The notes under the pieces were generated by a model. That model ran no database searches, was not told the origin of the DNA, and worked only from the letters and a program-made list of their open reading frames with translations. The position numbers and the translations under genes were made by a program. Positions 1 to 7,052 of a DNA stretch of 9,261 bases are shown here, in pieces. Numbering within the stretch: the stretch's first letter is position 1; the number at the start of each line of letters is the position of its first letter. This DNA comes from Desulfobacteraceae bacterium UBA5623 (GTDB lineage Bacteria > Desulfobacterota > DSM-4660 > Desulfatiglandales > Desulfatiglandaceae): positions 1 to 9,261 of the forward strand of contig DIKH01000137.1 of NCBI GenBank assembly GCA_002424495.1, read 5' to 3'.

Positions 1-55
1 CACCCACACAAATGTGCGATGCCCCCTTTTTATTAAAGTCTAAAGCGAGTAATAA

Positions 56-1594
56 ATGGAAACTGTTGCTTCTAATGACCACGAATCTGCTTCTCAGGCC
101 TGCATACTTCAGCAACGGCCTGATCCCTGCACCATAGTGATTCTAGGTGCATCCGGGGATTTGACCGCTAGAAAGATCGTTCCATCCCTTTTTCACCTTT
201 ATCTTAACGAAGACTTGCCCGAACCTTGCATTATCCTGGGGTGCGGCCGCACAGGGATGACCAATATTGAATTTAGAAACAGGATGAAAAATGCCTGTTT
301 GGGAACTGACAGGGCGAATGATTCTGAATGGCTGCGGTTTTCCGCATTGCTGTTTTATCGTTCAATTGAATATGATAATCCGGACTCATGCAAAGGGCTT
401 AAGGCGGAGATTCTGGGGCATGACGGTGGCTCCAAGATGCGGGGAAACAGGATATTTTATCTTGCCGTCCCCCCTGGGCTTTACGAGCCCATAGTCCATA
501 TGCTTGGCAGAACCGGGCTTGCGGCCGAAGGCCAAAACGGAAATGGCTGGTCAAGGATAGTGGTGGAAAAACCCTTTGGCCGTGATTTGACCTCCGCCAT
601 GCAGCTTGACCGGAGCCTTCATCATTATTTTCATGAGCATCAGATCTTCAGGATTGACCATTATCTGGCGAAAGAGACCGTCCAGAATATCCTGACATTT
701 CGTTTTGCAAACGCCATCTTTGAACCAGTTTGGAACAGGAATTACGTTGATCACGTCCATATCATAGCGGCTGAGGCCTTGGGTGTGGAACATAGGGCCG
801 GTTACTACGAAAAGGCCGGCGTACTCAGAGATATGTTTCAGAATCATATGATGCAACTGCTGGCCTTGACGGCAATGGAGCCGCCTTCAAGGTTTGAAAC
901 AGACCGTGTGATGGATGAGAAGGCCAAAGTTTACAGGTCGTTAAGGCCCTTTAACACAAAAAACATAGGGGATTATCTTGTCCTTGGCCAATATGGCCCA
1001 GGCCTTGTTGACGGGAAGATGGTTCCGGGGTATAGGGATGAAGCAGGGGTTGATCATGATTCATTGACCCCTACATTTGCAATGATTAAGGTAATGCTTG
1101 ATAACTGGCGCTGGAATGGTGTCCCATTTTATCTGACGTCTGGAAAAAGGCTGGCCAAAAAGTTGACTGAGATCCATATCCAGTTCAAGGAGGTTCCCCA
1201 CTCCATGTTTCGCCATACGTTGATTCAGGATATCATTGCAAACAGGTTGATCCTGGGGATCTATCCGGACGAAAAAATATCTCTGACGTTCCAGACAAAA
1301 GATCCGGGGCCAAGGATGTGCTTAAGATCCGTTACAATGGATTTCAGTTATTACCGGGATCATTCAGGCCCTATTATGGATGCCTATGAAAAGGTCCTGC
1401 TGGACTGCATGCTGGGGGATCATATGCTTTTTTGCAGACAGGATGCCGTGGAACTGTGCTGGTCTTTTCTGACTCCGGTGCTCGAAGGATGTGAAACATT
1501 CAGCAATCGGGCCCAGGCCCTCTTGGCTTATCCTGCCGGGAGCTGGGGGCCTGAAGCTTTTGAGACACTGGATGATATAGTCAGGGTAGTTTAA
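56..1594 (+). CDS. zwf: Glucose-6-phosphate 1-dehydrogenase
   Basis: This cytosolic enzyme oxidises glucose 6-phosphate to 6-phosphogluconolactone with NAD(P)+, the first step of the oxidative pentose phosphate or Entner-Doudoroff route. At 512 residues it has normal family length. The N-terminal Rossmann nucleotide-binding loop is GASGDLTARK (residues 31-40), followed by EKPFG (171-175). The substrate and catalytic segment RIDHYLAKE lies at 199-207, and FQNH at 261-264. By analogy with the Leuconostoc enzyme, D201, H202, K206 and the catalytic base H264 are all present. Residue 205 is Ala, whereas the family signature is DHYLGK. RAGYY (248-252 region) and the C-terminal beta-sheet domain are intact. 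The ATG at 56 has only a weak upstream purine stretch (GCGAG). The DHH gene follows after 115 bp and pgl lies beyond it, which supports the assignment. Identity is seen directly; cofactor preference cannot be read from the sequence. Confidence 0.97.
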   Translation: METVASNDHESASQACILQQRPDPCTIVILGASGDLTARKIVPSLFHLYLNEDLPEPCIILGCGRTGMTNIEFRNRMKNACLGTDRANDSEWLRFSALLFYRSIEYDNPDSCKGLKAEILGHDGGSKMRGNRIFYLAVPPGLYEPIVHMLGRTGLAAEGQNGNGWSRIVVEKPFGRDLTSAMQLDRSLHHYFHEHQIFRIDHYLAKETVQNILTFRFANAIFEPVWNRNYVDHVHIIAAEALGVEHRAGYYEKAGVLRDMFQNHMMQLLALTAMEPPSRFETDRVMDEKAKVYRSLRPFNTKNIGDYLVLGQYGPGLVDGKMVPGYRDEAGVDHDSLTPTFAMIKVMLDNWRWNGVPFYLTSGKRLAKKLTEIHIQFKEVPHSMFRHTLIQDIIANRLILGIYPDEKISLTFQTKDPGPRMCLRSVTMDFSYYRDHSGPIMDAYEKVLLDCMLGDHMLFCRQDAVELCWSFLTPVLEGCETFSNRAQALLAYPAGSWGPEAFETLDDIVRVV

Positions 1595-1607
1595 AAAAAT
1601 GTAAATG

Positions 1608-1630
1608 CGGAGGCCTTGAGGTTTCCTCCG
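1608..1630 (+). other. Small inverted repeat in the zwf-DHH gap
   Basis: CGGAGG (1608-1613) and CCTCCG (1625-1630) can pair as a 6-bp GC-rich stem with an 11-nt loop, 13 bp after the zwf stop. No T-run follows on the + strand, so it is not a standard intrinsic terminator for zwf. An A-run precedes it at 1593-1599, so the U-rich tail would be on the minus strand, where no gene needs terminating. It may be a weak processing or pausing structure, or chance. Confidence 0.3.
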
Positions 1631-1709
1631 TCAGGGGCGATGTCGGGCTTGTCCGTGTAATCCATATGGAAAATATCGCCTAAAAGTTTTTCATGTAAAA
1701 GGCAGTATC

Positions 1710-2705
1710 ATGACTGTTTCCGCATCAGAAAGGTTGCGAAGGTTTTTTGCAAGGTTTGATCATAATGACCATGTCCTGGTCGTCATTAATGCCGATCCTG
1801 ACTCCATTGCAAGCGCCATGGCTGTAAAGAGGCTTTTGTGGCGCAGGGTTGCAGGGGTTTCAATAGCACACTTTAATGTTATTGAGCGGCCTGATAACCT
1901 TGCCATGATACATCTCTTGGGAATTGAATTAAGTTATATGGAAAAAATGTGTGATGATACCCACAATCGTTTTGTCATTGTTGACTCTCAACCGGATCAC
2001 CATGAATGCTTCTCCATGTTTAAACCGGACGTAATAATTGACCATCACCCGTCTACGTGTGAGGTTGCACATTACAATGACATCAGGCCGGAATATGGCG
2101 CAACAGCCACTATAATGACCGAATACCTGCGGGCGGCAAAGATAAAGCCGTCTGTCAAACTTGCGACCGCCTTATTTCACGCTATTAAAACGGACACTGG
2201 GAATTTTGAGAGAAAGACCATAATGGAGGACATCCGGGCCTTTCAATTCCTCTATCGCTATGCGAGTATCCATCTTGCACAGCAGATTGAGCAAGGCGAG
2301 ATCAGATTTGATTATCTCAAGTATTTTGCGAAGGCATTGCAGGACATATCTCTTTTAAGGGGCAAGATTATTATACATCTGGGCACTGTCATCAATCCGG
2401 ATGTATGCGTCCTTGTCGCTGATTTTTGTATGAGGGTGGACACTGCCAGATGGAGTATTGTTTCCGGTATATACGAAAGGACCCTGGTTGTCATTTTCAG
2501 GAACAACGATTTTCAGCAAAATGCGGGAAAAATAGCAAAGATGGCCTTTTCCAATTTCGGGTCTGCCGGCGGGCACAAGAGCGCTGCGCGTGCTGAGATC
2601 AAACTTTCAGAAATTGCGGATCTTGTTGACGTAAAAGACAGCCAGTCAATGGCGAAATGGGTGGTCAGCAAGGTTGAAAAAGCCATACGTAAGAAAAGGT
2701 CCTGA
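1710..2705 (+). CDS. DHH-family phosphoesterase (NrnA / pAp-phosphatase-like)
   Basis: This is a 331-residue DHH/DHHA1 phosphoesterase of the group that includes NrnA-type nanoRNase/pAp phosphatases, which are metal-dependent cytosolic hydrolases of very short RNAs or 3'-phosphoadenosine 5'-phosphate. Visible motifs are NADPDSIAS (27-35, motif I), VIVDSQ (89-94, motif II aspartate D92), the defining DHHP at 111-114 (motif III), and KTDTGNF (160-166, motif IV aspartate D162). The DHHA1 substrate-binding loop GSAGGHKSAA lies at 284-293. In motif I the usual leading metal-ligand His (as in HxNPDxD) appears to be Val25. An AAAAGG Shine-Dalgarno at 1697-1702, 7 nt before the ATG, supports the start. 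It lies between zwf and pgl in the same orientation. The family assignment is firm; the substrate is inferred, and it could act on another phosphodiester or phosphoanhydride. Confidence 0.9.
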   Translation: MTVSASERLRRFFARFDHNDHVLVVINADPDSIASAMAVKRLLWRRVAGVSIAHFNVIERPDNLAMIHLLGIELSYMEKMCDDTHNRFVIVDSQPDHHECFSMFKPDVIIDHHPSTCEVAHYNDIRPEYGATATIMTEYLRAAKIKPSVKLATALFHAIKTDTGNFERKTIMEDIRAFQFLYRYASIHLAQQIEQGEIRFDYLKYFAKALQDISLLRGKIIIHLGTVINPDVCVLVADFCMRVDTARWSIVSGIYERTLVVIFRNNDFQQNAGKIAKMAFSNFGSAGGHKSAARAEIKLSEIADLVDVKDSQSMAKWVVSKVEKAIRKKRS

Positions 2706-2750
2706 ATCAGGGCGCTATTGTTTTCCGATCCAGAGCCTTTAACCAGGGCT

Positions 2751-2756
2751 AGAGGA
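2751..2756 (+). promoter_or_regulatory. Shine-Dalgarno that sets the pgl start
   Basis: AGAGGA ends 6 nt before the GTG at 2763. The alternative upstream TTG at 2718 has no comparable site, so the GTG is the better start. Confidence 0.6.
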
Positions 2757-2762
2757 TGTGCT

Positions 2763-3524
2763 GTGAATAGCAACAGGCAGATAATCATCAGGCAAGGTCC
2801 TGAAGACCTTGCCCTGACCGCAGCGCAGCTGTTTACAGCTACGGCTGTTAGTTGTGGGTCGGATTATGGAAGATTTACAGCAGTGCTGTCAGGGGGGTCT
2901 ACTCCAAGATTATTTCATAACCTGATTTCAAAAGCGCCTTTTGTCTCGGAGATACCGTGGGGAAAGACGCATCTTTTCTGGTCTGACGAGCGTTGCGTGT
3001 CGTACGATCACCCTTACAGTAATTTCGGCTCTGCAAAAAAAGATCTAATTGATTTGGTCCCGATCCCTGAGCCTCATGTCCACCCCATGCAGGCATGCCT
3101 TTTTCCGGAAAGAGGCGCTATTGACTACGAGGAAAAACTGGTCGGATTTTTCGACCTTAAAAAAGGCGAGCTTCCAAGGTTTGACCTTATATTCCTTGGC
3201 ATCGGGACAGACGGCCATACTGCATCACTGTTTCCGGGAAGGCCTGAGCTGGAAGAAAGACAAAGGCTTGTGGTTTTAGTAAAAGGAGGAGATCCGGATG
3301 TCTTTAGACTTACCATGACATTGCCGGTGATTAACAGCGCAGCCAAGATTGTGATTATGGTTTCAGGAAAACAGAAGGCTGAAATACTACGGGTTATTCT
3401 CGAAAACAGCAAAAGCATTGCCCCGTTTTTACCGGTGCAGAGAGTGAGCCCTGCGAATGGTTCGCTGATGTGGCTTGCAGATCAGGATGCAGCGGCACTT
3501 TTGAAGGGAGAATCTAAATTTTAA
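2763..3524 (+). CDS. pgl: 6-phosphogluconolactonase
   Basis: This enzyme hydrolyses 6-phosphogluconolactone to 6-phosphogluconate in the cytosol, directly after Zwf. The protein is of DevB/Pgl type. From the GTG start it has 253 residues, which fits the family. Motifs are LSGGSTP (42-48, phosphate-binding loop), WSDERCV (73-79), and the signature GIGTDGHTASLFPG (146-159), followed by FRLTMTLPVIN (about 181-191). An in-frame TTG at 2718 would add 15 residues that do not look like the family and lacks a ribosome site, whereas the GTG has AGAGGA 6 nt upstream. The gene begins 57 bp after the DHH phosphoesterase gene and probably shares its transcript. A zwf-to-pgl order on one strand is the expected metabolic pairing. 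The function is read from clear motifs; only the exact start is uncertain. Confidence 0.94.
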   Translation: MNSNRQIIIRQGPEDLALTAAQLFTATAVSCGSDYGRFTAVLSGGSTPRLFHNLISKAPFVSEIPWGKTHLFWSDERCVSYDHPYSNFGSAKKDLIDLVPIPEPHVHPMQACLFPERGAIDYEEKLVGFFDLKKGELPRFDLIFLGIGTDGHTASLFPGRPELEERQRLVVLVKGGDPDVFRLTMTLPVINSAAKIVIMVSGKQKAEILRVILENSKSIAPFLPVQRVSPANGSLMWLADQDAAALLKGESKF

Positions 3525-3582
3525 GCCTTGAAGGATTTTTTGTACGGGATACATTCAAACATTTTATCTTTTCGGAGGCATT

Positions 3583-4224
3583 ATGGACTTTAAAGATGTT
3601 GCAAATGGAAGACGTGCAGTAAACTTTTTCGACACCAAAAAACCTGTTTCAGATCAGCTTCTGAGGGAAATGGTGGATACGGCCTCCCGGGCGCCATCCA
3701 GTTTCAATCTTCAGCCCTGGAGTTTAATGATATTAAGGGATTATGAGGAAAAAATGCGCCTGAGAAAACTTGCCTGGGATCAGCCCAAGGTCACTGATGC
3801 CCCTGTTGTTATGATTGTCCTGGCGGACCGCGATGGCTGGAAAAAGGGTCATACCTCTGTAGAGAAGGATTTTGGGGAAATGGTAAAGGCAGGCAGCATG
3901 GCTGAAGAGCAATATGACTGGTTTATCGGCGCATGCCGGAGTCTCTACGGAGAAACCCAGGATAAACAACAGGCCTTTGCATGCAAAAACGCCGGTTTTT
4001 TTGCAATGGCCTTAATGTATGCGGCCAAGAACCTTGGATTGGACACCCATCCTATGGACGGCTTTGACCACGAGGGCGTGCGTGAGGCATTCAATATCCC
4101 CAAAAACTACTGGATACCCCTTTTATTGGCCGTCGGTTATTTTGATGAAACTAAGACGCTGCACCCGCCAAAGTGGAGAAAAGGTTTTAAAGAGATTGTG
4201 GTTTCATTCGGTAGCAAGGTGTAG
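3583..4224 (+). CDS. Nitroreductase-family FMN oxidoreductase
   Basis: This is a 213-residue protein of the nitroreductase fold, whose members are usually FMN-binding homodimers that reduce nitro compounds, quinones or other acceptors with NAD(P)H. The N-terminal FMN phosphate-binding arginines are R10-R11 in NGRRAVNFF; the family more often has RRS, here RRA. The diagnostic APSSFNLQPW is at 37-46. The C-terminal half carries the KNAGFFAMALMYAAKNLGL helix and the GFDHEGV segment, ending in the LAVGY strand typical of the family. GGAGG lies 4 nt before the ATG, a close but usable ribosome site. A weak sigma70-like pair (TTGAAG at 3528, TACATT at 3550, 16-bp spacing) lies upstream. The gene overlaps no neighbour and is followed after 3 bp by the VOC gene. 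The physiological substrate is unknown. Confidence 0.9.
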   Translation: MDFKDVANGRRAVNFFDTKKPVSDQLLREMVDTASRAPSSFNLQPWSLMILRDYEEKMRLRKLAWDQPKVTDAPVVMIVLADRDGWKKGHTSVEKDFGEMVKAGSMAEEQYDWFIGACRSLYGETQDKQQAFACKNAGFFAMALMYAAKNLGLDTHPMDGFDHEGVREAFNIPKNYWIPLLLAVGYFDETKTLHPPKWRKGFKEIVVSFGSKV

Positions 4225-4227
4225 ATC

Positions 4228-4815
4228 ATGGTCAGGTTTACCGGTGTCAACCACCTGGCGATGGTTACTTCCGATATGGAGATGACTATCCGATTCTGGC
4301 GGGACCTTGTCGGGATGCGTCTTGTTGCGGGATTAGGCCGTCCCGGATACAGGCACTATTTTTTCGAGATATCTGATCATGACATGATCGCCTTTTTTGA
4401 ATGGACCGGTGTGGAAAAGATCCTGGAAAAAGACCACGGGGTCCCGGTAAAAGGGCCGTTTGCCTTTGACCATGTATCATTTGAGGTGGCGGCCGATGAT
4501 GAGCTGTGGGAACTCAAAGACAGGCTGGAGGCCGCTGATATATGGGTGTCAGAGTTGATTAACCATGGTTTTATCCACTCCATATATACATTTGACCCAA
4601 ATAATATCCCGATCGAGTTTAGCGCGCCTGTCAGAACTGTAGATGTCAGGATGAATCCAAGGATGAAAGACAAAAATCCCCCTGCGGTTGCGTTGGAAGG
4701 TCCATCACCTCAGCCGGGAAAATGGCCGGGGCCTGTGACACCCACCCCTGAAGTCGAACGGAGGATTTATCCAGGGGAGGGGATGATCCTGACAGATAAC
4801 CATGATCTTGAGTAA
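4228..4815 (+). CDS. VOC-superfamily (glyoxalase-fold) metalloprotein
   Basis: This 195-residue vicinal-oxygen-chelate protein has two paired beta-alpha-beta-beta-beta modules at about residues 3-60 and 78-133. Candidate metal ligands are H9 (NHLAM), E58 (AFFEW), H82 (FDHVSF) and E130 (IPIEFS). This H/E/H/E tetrad, with spacing close to that of bacterial glyoxalase I, would make a metal site. Family members include glyoxalase I, extradiol dioxygenases, epimerases and antibiotic-resistance proteins, so the reaction cannot be fixed. A tail of about 60 residues after the fold (135-195) is rich in proline and glycine, with segments such as GPSPQPGKWPGP, and is probably extended. The ATG lies 3 bp after the nitroreductase stop, with AAGGTG inside the end of that gene as the ribosome site. 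The two are therefore likely coupled and may act on one substrate. Confidence 0.85.
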   Translation: MVRFTGVNHLAMVTSDMEMTIRFWRDLVGMRLVAGLGRPGYRHYFFEISDHDMIAFFEWTGVEKILEKDHGVPVKGPFAFDHVSFEVAADDELWELKDRLEAADIWVSELINHGFIHSIYTFDPNNIPIEFSAPVRTVDVRMNPRMKDKNPPAVALEGPSPQPGKWPGPVTPTPEVERRIYPGEGMILTDNHDLE

Positions 4816-4877
4816 GACTACATCTTGGGGAAAAAGCTAAACAGTGAATGTAATTATATTTTGAAAGCCGAAAGGTT

Positions 4878-6194
4878 ATGAGCACCGACCACATCCTCTG
4901 TCAGGACAGGCTTATCATATTCAGCCGTTACCCTGTGCCTGGAAAGACAAAGACGCGCCTCATCCCAGAACTAGGCAGGGCAGGCGCCGCGGACATTCAG
5001 AGGAGGTTTACCGAAAAGATATTAGACACTGCCAAAGGGGTTGTATCGGTCAGAGGCATTGACCTGGAGGTGCGTTTTGAGGGTGGTAATGTGCAAAAGA
5101 TGCGCAGATGGCTGGGGCCTGATGTCGTCTTTTCAAGTCAGCCGCGGGGGGATCTGGGCTCAAGGATGCGCAACTCTTTTGAAGATGCCTTTCGGAGTGG
5201 ATTCCAGAGGGTCGTGCTGATTGGCTCAGACATACCTGAGATGACTGCGGCACATATTGAGAAGGCCTTTGATGCCCTGATTGGGCATGATATTGTGCTC
5301 GGTCCCAGTACGGACGGCGGATACTGGCTGATTGGAATGAAGGCGCCGATTGATATTTTTCAGGGAATTGACTGGGGTACGAGGTCTGTCTTTGATCAGA
5401 CACTCAGGCATGTGGATGAGTTTGGATTGAACTCAGTCTCGATTGAGCCGTTGACCGATATTGATACATTCGATGAACTTAAAAAATGGGATTTTCATGA
5501 GGCCAATGAAAACCCCTATATTTCTGTGATCATCCCTGCCCTTGATGAGGAGGAAAGTATTGCGGCCGCCATATCCAGTGCGAGAGACAGAGATGCTGAA
5601 ATAATTGTAGTTGATGGCGGCAGCTCAGACAAGACGGTCAATATAGCAATCGCAGCAGGGGCGCGGGTGGAAACCGGGCCTCGCGGTCGAGCAAGGCAGC
5701 AGAATTTAGGGGCGGAATCCGCACGGGGAAAGGTACTGCTGTTCCTTCATGCGGATACTGTCCTGCCCGATGGCTATGTAGATTATATCTTTGAAGCGCT
5801 TATGGACCCAAGAATTGTTGGCGGCGCTTTCCGGTTCAGGACAGACTGGGATCATCCGGTAATGAAAGCAGTCGGGTTTATCACAAACCTCCGCGCACAA
5901 TACCTGAACCAACCCTATGGAGATCAGGGTTTGTTTGTCAGAAAATCCGTATTTGCTGATGTCGGCGGTTTCCCTGATGTCCCTGTTGCGGAAGATCTTT
6001 TCTTTGTTCGGCTGCTCGTCCGAAAAGGTGGAATCAGAATAGTTCCTGCTTCAGCAGTAACGTCAGCCCGCAGATGGAAAAGGATGGGGATTTTACGGAC
6101 CACCTTGATTAATCAGCTGATTGCGGTCAATTGTCTTATTGGCGCTACGCCGCGGTTGCCAGACTTTCTGTATCGGGGGCGCAACAAAAAGTGA
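4878..6194 (+). CDS. Fused DUF2064/CofC-like transferase and GT2 glycosyltransferase
   Basis: This 438-residue protein has two transferase domains. The N-terminal domain (about 10-205) matches the DUF2064 / 'rSAM/selenodomain-associated transferase 1' type, with RYPVPGKTKTRL (17-28), GSDIP (116-120), GPSTDGGYWLIG (142-153) and DIDT (194-197). The C-terminal domain (about 214-430) matches the companion 'transferase 2' of GT-A family 2, with SVIIPALDEEESI (216-228), VVDGGSSDKT (244-253), GRARQQNLGA (270-279), the metal-binding HADT (291-294), GDQGLFVRK (348-356) and EDLFF (372-376). No membrane anchor is evident, so it is probably cytosolic. These two families are often separate neighbours of a radical-SAM protein associated with arsenosugar synthesis, but no such gene is present here. 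The donor and acceptor sugars are unknown. AAAGG lies very close (2 nt) to the ATG. The gap from the VOC gene is 62 bp. Confidence 0.9.
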   Translation: MSTDHILCQDRLIIFSRYPVPGKTKTRLIPELGRAGAADIQRRFTEKILDTAKGVVSVRGIDLEVRFEGGNVQKMRRWLGPDVVFSSQPRGDLGSRMRNSFEDAFRSGFQRVVLIGSDIPEMTAAHIEKAFDALIGHDIVLGPSTDGGYWLIGMKAPIDIFQGIDWGTRSVFDQTLRHVDEFGLNSVSIEPLTDIDTFDELKKWDFHEANENPYISVIIPALDEEESIAAAISSARDRDAEIIVVDGGSSDKTVNIAIAAGARVETGPRGRARQQNLGAESARGKVLLFLHADTVLPDGYVDYIFEALMDPRIVGGAFRFRTDWDHPVMKAVGFITNLRAQYLNQPYGDQGLFVRKSVFADVGGFPDVPVAEDLFFVRLLVRKGGIRIVPASAVTSARRWKRMGILRTTLINQLIAVNCLIGATPRLPDFLYRGRNKK

Positions 6195-6384
6195 AAGAGG
6201 TTTTCAAAATATAAAGCCCTTTTCAACAGGTAAAAGTTTACCCAAGGTCAAGAAAGACGATGTCCCTCATGTGGATTGAATGAAAATGCGAACCTATACT
6301 AAATGCCCTGTCCAGGTGGGAAACCAAAAAGACTTATCACTGCCTGAACAATCCTGCAATTTGAGCAGTCAGAGAATCCAACGC

Positions 6385-6413
6385 TTGCTAATCCCATTAG
6401 AATGCTTTATAAA
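6385..6413 (+). promoter_or_regulatory. Candidate sigma70-type promoter for the cytochrome c gene
   Basis: TTGCTA (6385-6390, 4 of 6 to consensus) and TATAAA (6408-6413, 5 of 6) are separated by exactly 17 bp. Transcription would start near 6420 and leave a leader of about 57 nt ahead of the ATG at 6477. It lies in a 282-bp gap that otherwise shows no convincing gene, which fits an independent transcription unit. A second, weaker possibility is a sigma54-like GG-N10-GC at 6425-6438. Confidence 0.5.
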
Positions 6414-6461
6414 ATTAGGTTGTTGGCCAGGATATGGCCTAATGATCGAAGAAAAAGCTAG

Positions 6462-6469
6462 AAGGAGGG
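6462..6469 (+). promoter_or_regulatory. Strong Shine-Dalgarno deciding the cytochrome c start
   Basis: AAGGAGGG ends 7 nt before the ATG at 6477. It is the best ribosome site in the window. The later in-frame ATGs at 6504 and 6543 have nothing comparable, so translation most likely begins at 6477 despite the long N-terminal extension. Confidence 0.75.
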
Positions 6470-6476
6470 CTGAAAA

Positions 6477-6941
6477 ATGCAACGACCGATTGATCAATGC
6501 GGCATGAAACGACTTGGCGAGAATTATGTTAAAGTCCTTTGGATGAGTAAAAGAGCCGGGAGTGTAGCCTTACTGCTTACACTGCTTCTTGCAATTTGCA
6601 TTGCGCCTGTATTGGCGCAGGAGGAGCCTGCTAGTAAGGATTTAAAGGCGTTTTATCAGAAGAACTGCACTGTTTGTCATGGGCCGGACGGTTCAGCCGT
6701 TAGCGTGGAGGGCAAGAAACTTCGAGGCCGGAACTTTACTGATCCAAAATGGCAGCGCGACACGGGGGACGAAGAGATGGTGAAGGTCATCCTGAATGGA
6801 ATATTCTTCGGATGGGTCATGCCGGGTTTTAAAGATATCCTCACTGCGGACGAGGCCCAGCGGATGGTTGCAGACCTTATTCGTACGAGCAAAAAGGGAC
6901 AGATGATTGCTCCGGATGTTGGAATGCCCGGCGGAAAGTAG
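6477..6941 (+). CDS. Exported monohaem cytochrome c (class I type)
   Basis: This is a 154-residue c-type cytochrome that should carry one covalent haem in the periplasm and shuttle electrons. The haem attachment site CTVCH is at 64-68, and the likely distal ligand is M115 in GWVMPGF (112-118). The LTADEAQRMVADLIR helix at 122-136 is the usual C-terminal helix. Residues 24-47 look like a Sec signal: KR, a Leu/Ala-rich core, and APVLA before Q48 as the cleavage site. The mature chain would be about 107 residues. The start at 6477 is favoured by the AAGGAGGG site, which gives an unusually long, polar N-region of 23 residues; a start at 6543 would give a conventional signal peptide. A promoter lies in the 282-bp gap upstream, and recO follows after 111 bp. 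The electron partners are not shown by the context. Confidence 0.9.
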   Translation: MQRPIDQCGMKRLGENYVKVLWMSKRAGSVALLLTLLLAICIAPVLAQEEPASKDLKAFYQKNCTVCHGPDGSAVSVEGKKLRGRNFTDPKWQRDTGDEEMVKVILNGIFFGWVMPGFKDILTADEAQRMVADLIRTSKKGQMIAPDVGMPGGK

Positions 6942-6977
6942 TATTGGTGGACCAGATGGGGGACCTTAAATATTCAA

Positions 6978-7007
6978 ATATCTACACCTGAAACGTAGAG
7001 GTGATAT
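6978..7007 (+). terminator. Weak hairpin after the cytochrome c gene
   Basis: ATATC (6978-6982) plus ACCT (6986-6989) can pair with AGGT (6999-7002) plus GATAT (7003-7007). This makes a 9-bp stem with a 3-nt bulge, followed by TATTTCT. It is AT-rich and lacks a clean U-run, so termination here is only possible. Confidence 0.25.
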
Positions 7008-7052
7008 TATTTCTCAAACGAATCGTTCAACAATGCAGTTTCACCAGACAAG

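Noticed and set aside
1..55. Possible end of an upstream gene such as gnd
   Set aside because: All three + frames give only short peptides that do not match a recognisable C-terminus, so no partial gene can be supported.
2718..2762. Upstream TTG start for pgl
   Set aside because: The added 15 residues are unlike the family N-terminus and no ribosome site precedes the TTG, while GTG 2763 has AGAGGA at good spacing.
6229..6242. GGTAA/TTACC mini-hairpin after the glycosyltransferase gene as a terminator
   Set aside because: The stem is only 5 bp with a 4-nt loop and is followed by CAAGG rather than a T-run.
6425..6438. Sigma54 promoter for the cytochrome c gene as the main call
   Set aside because: GG-N10-GC spacing fits, but the rest of the consensus is poor and the sigma70-like pair just upstream is better. 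Kept only as an alternative.
6280..6507. 75-residue open frame ahead of and overlapping the cytochrome c gene
   Set aside because: It has no ribosome site and no recognisable motif. It runs across the promoter and Shine-Dalgarno of the cytochrome gene and overlaps its start, so it looks like chance.
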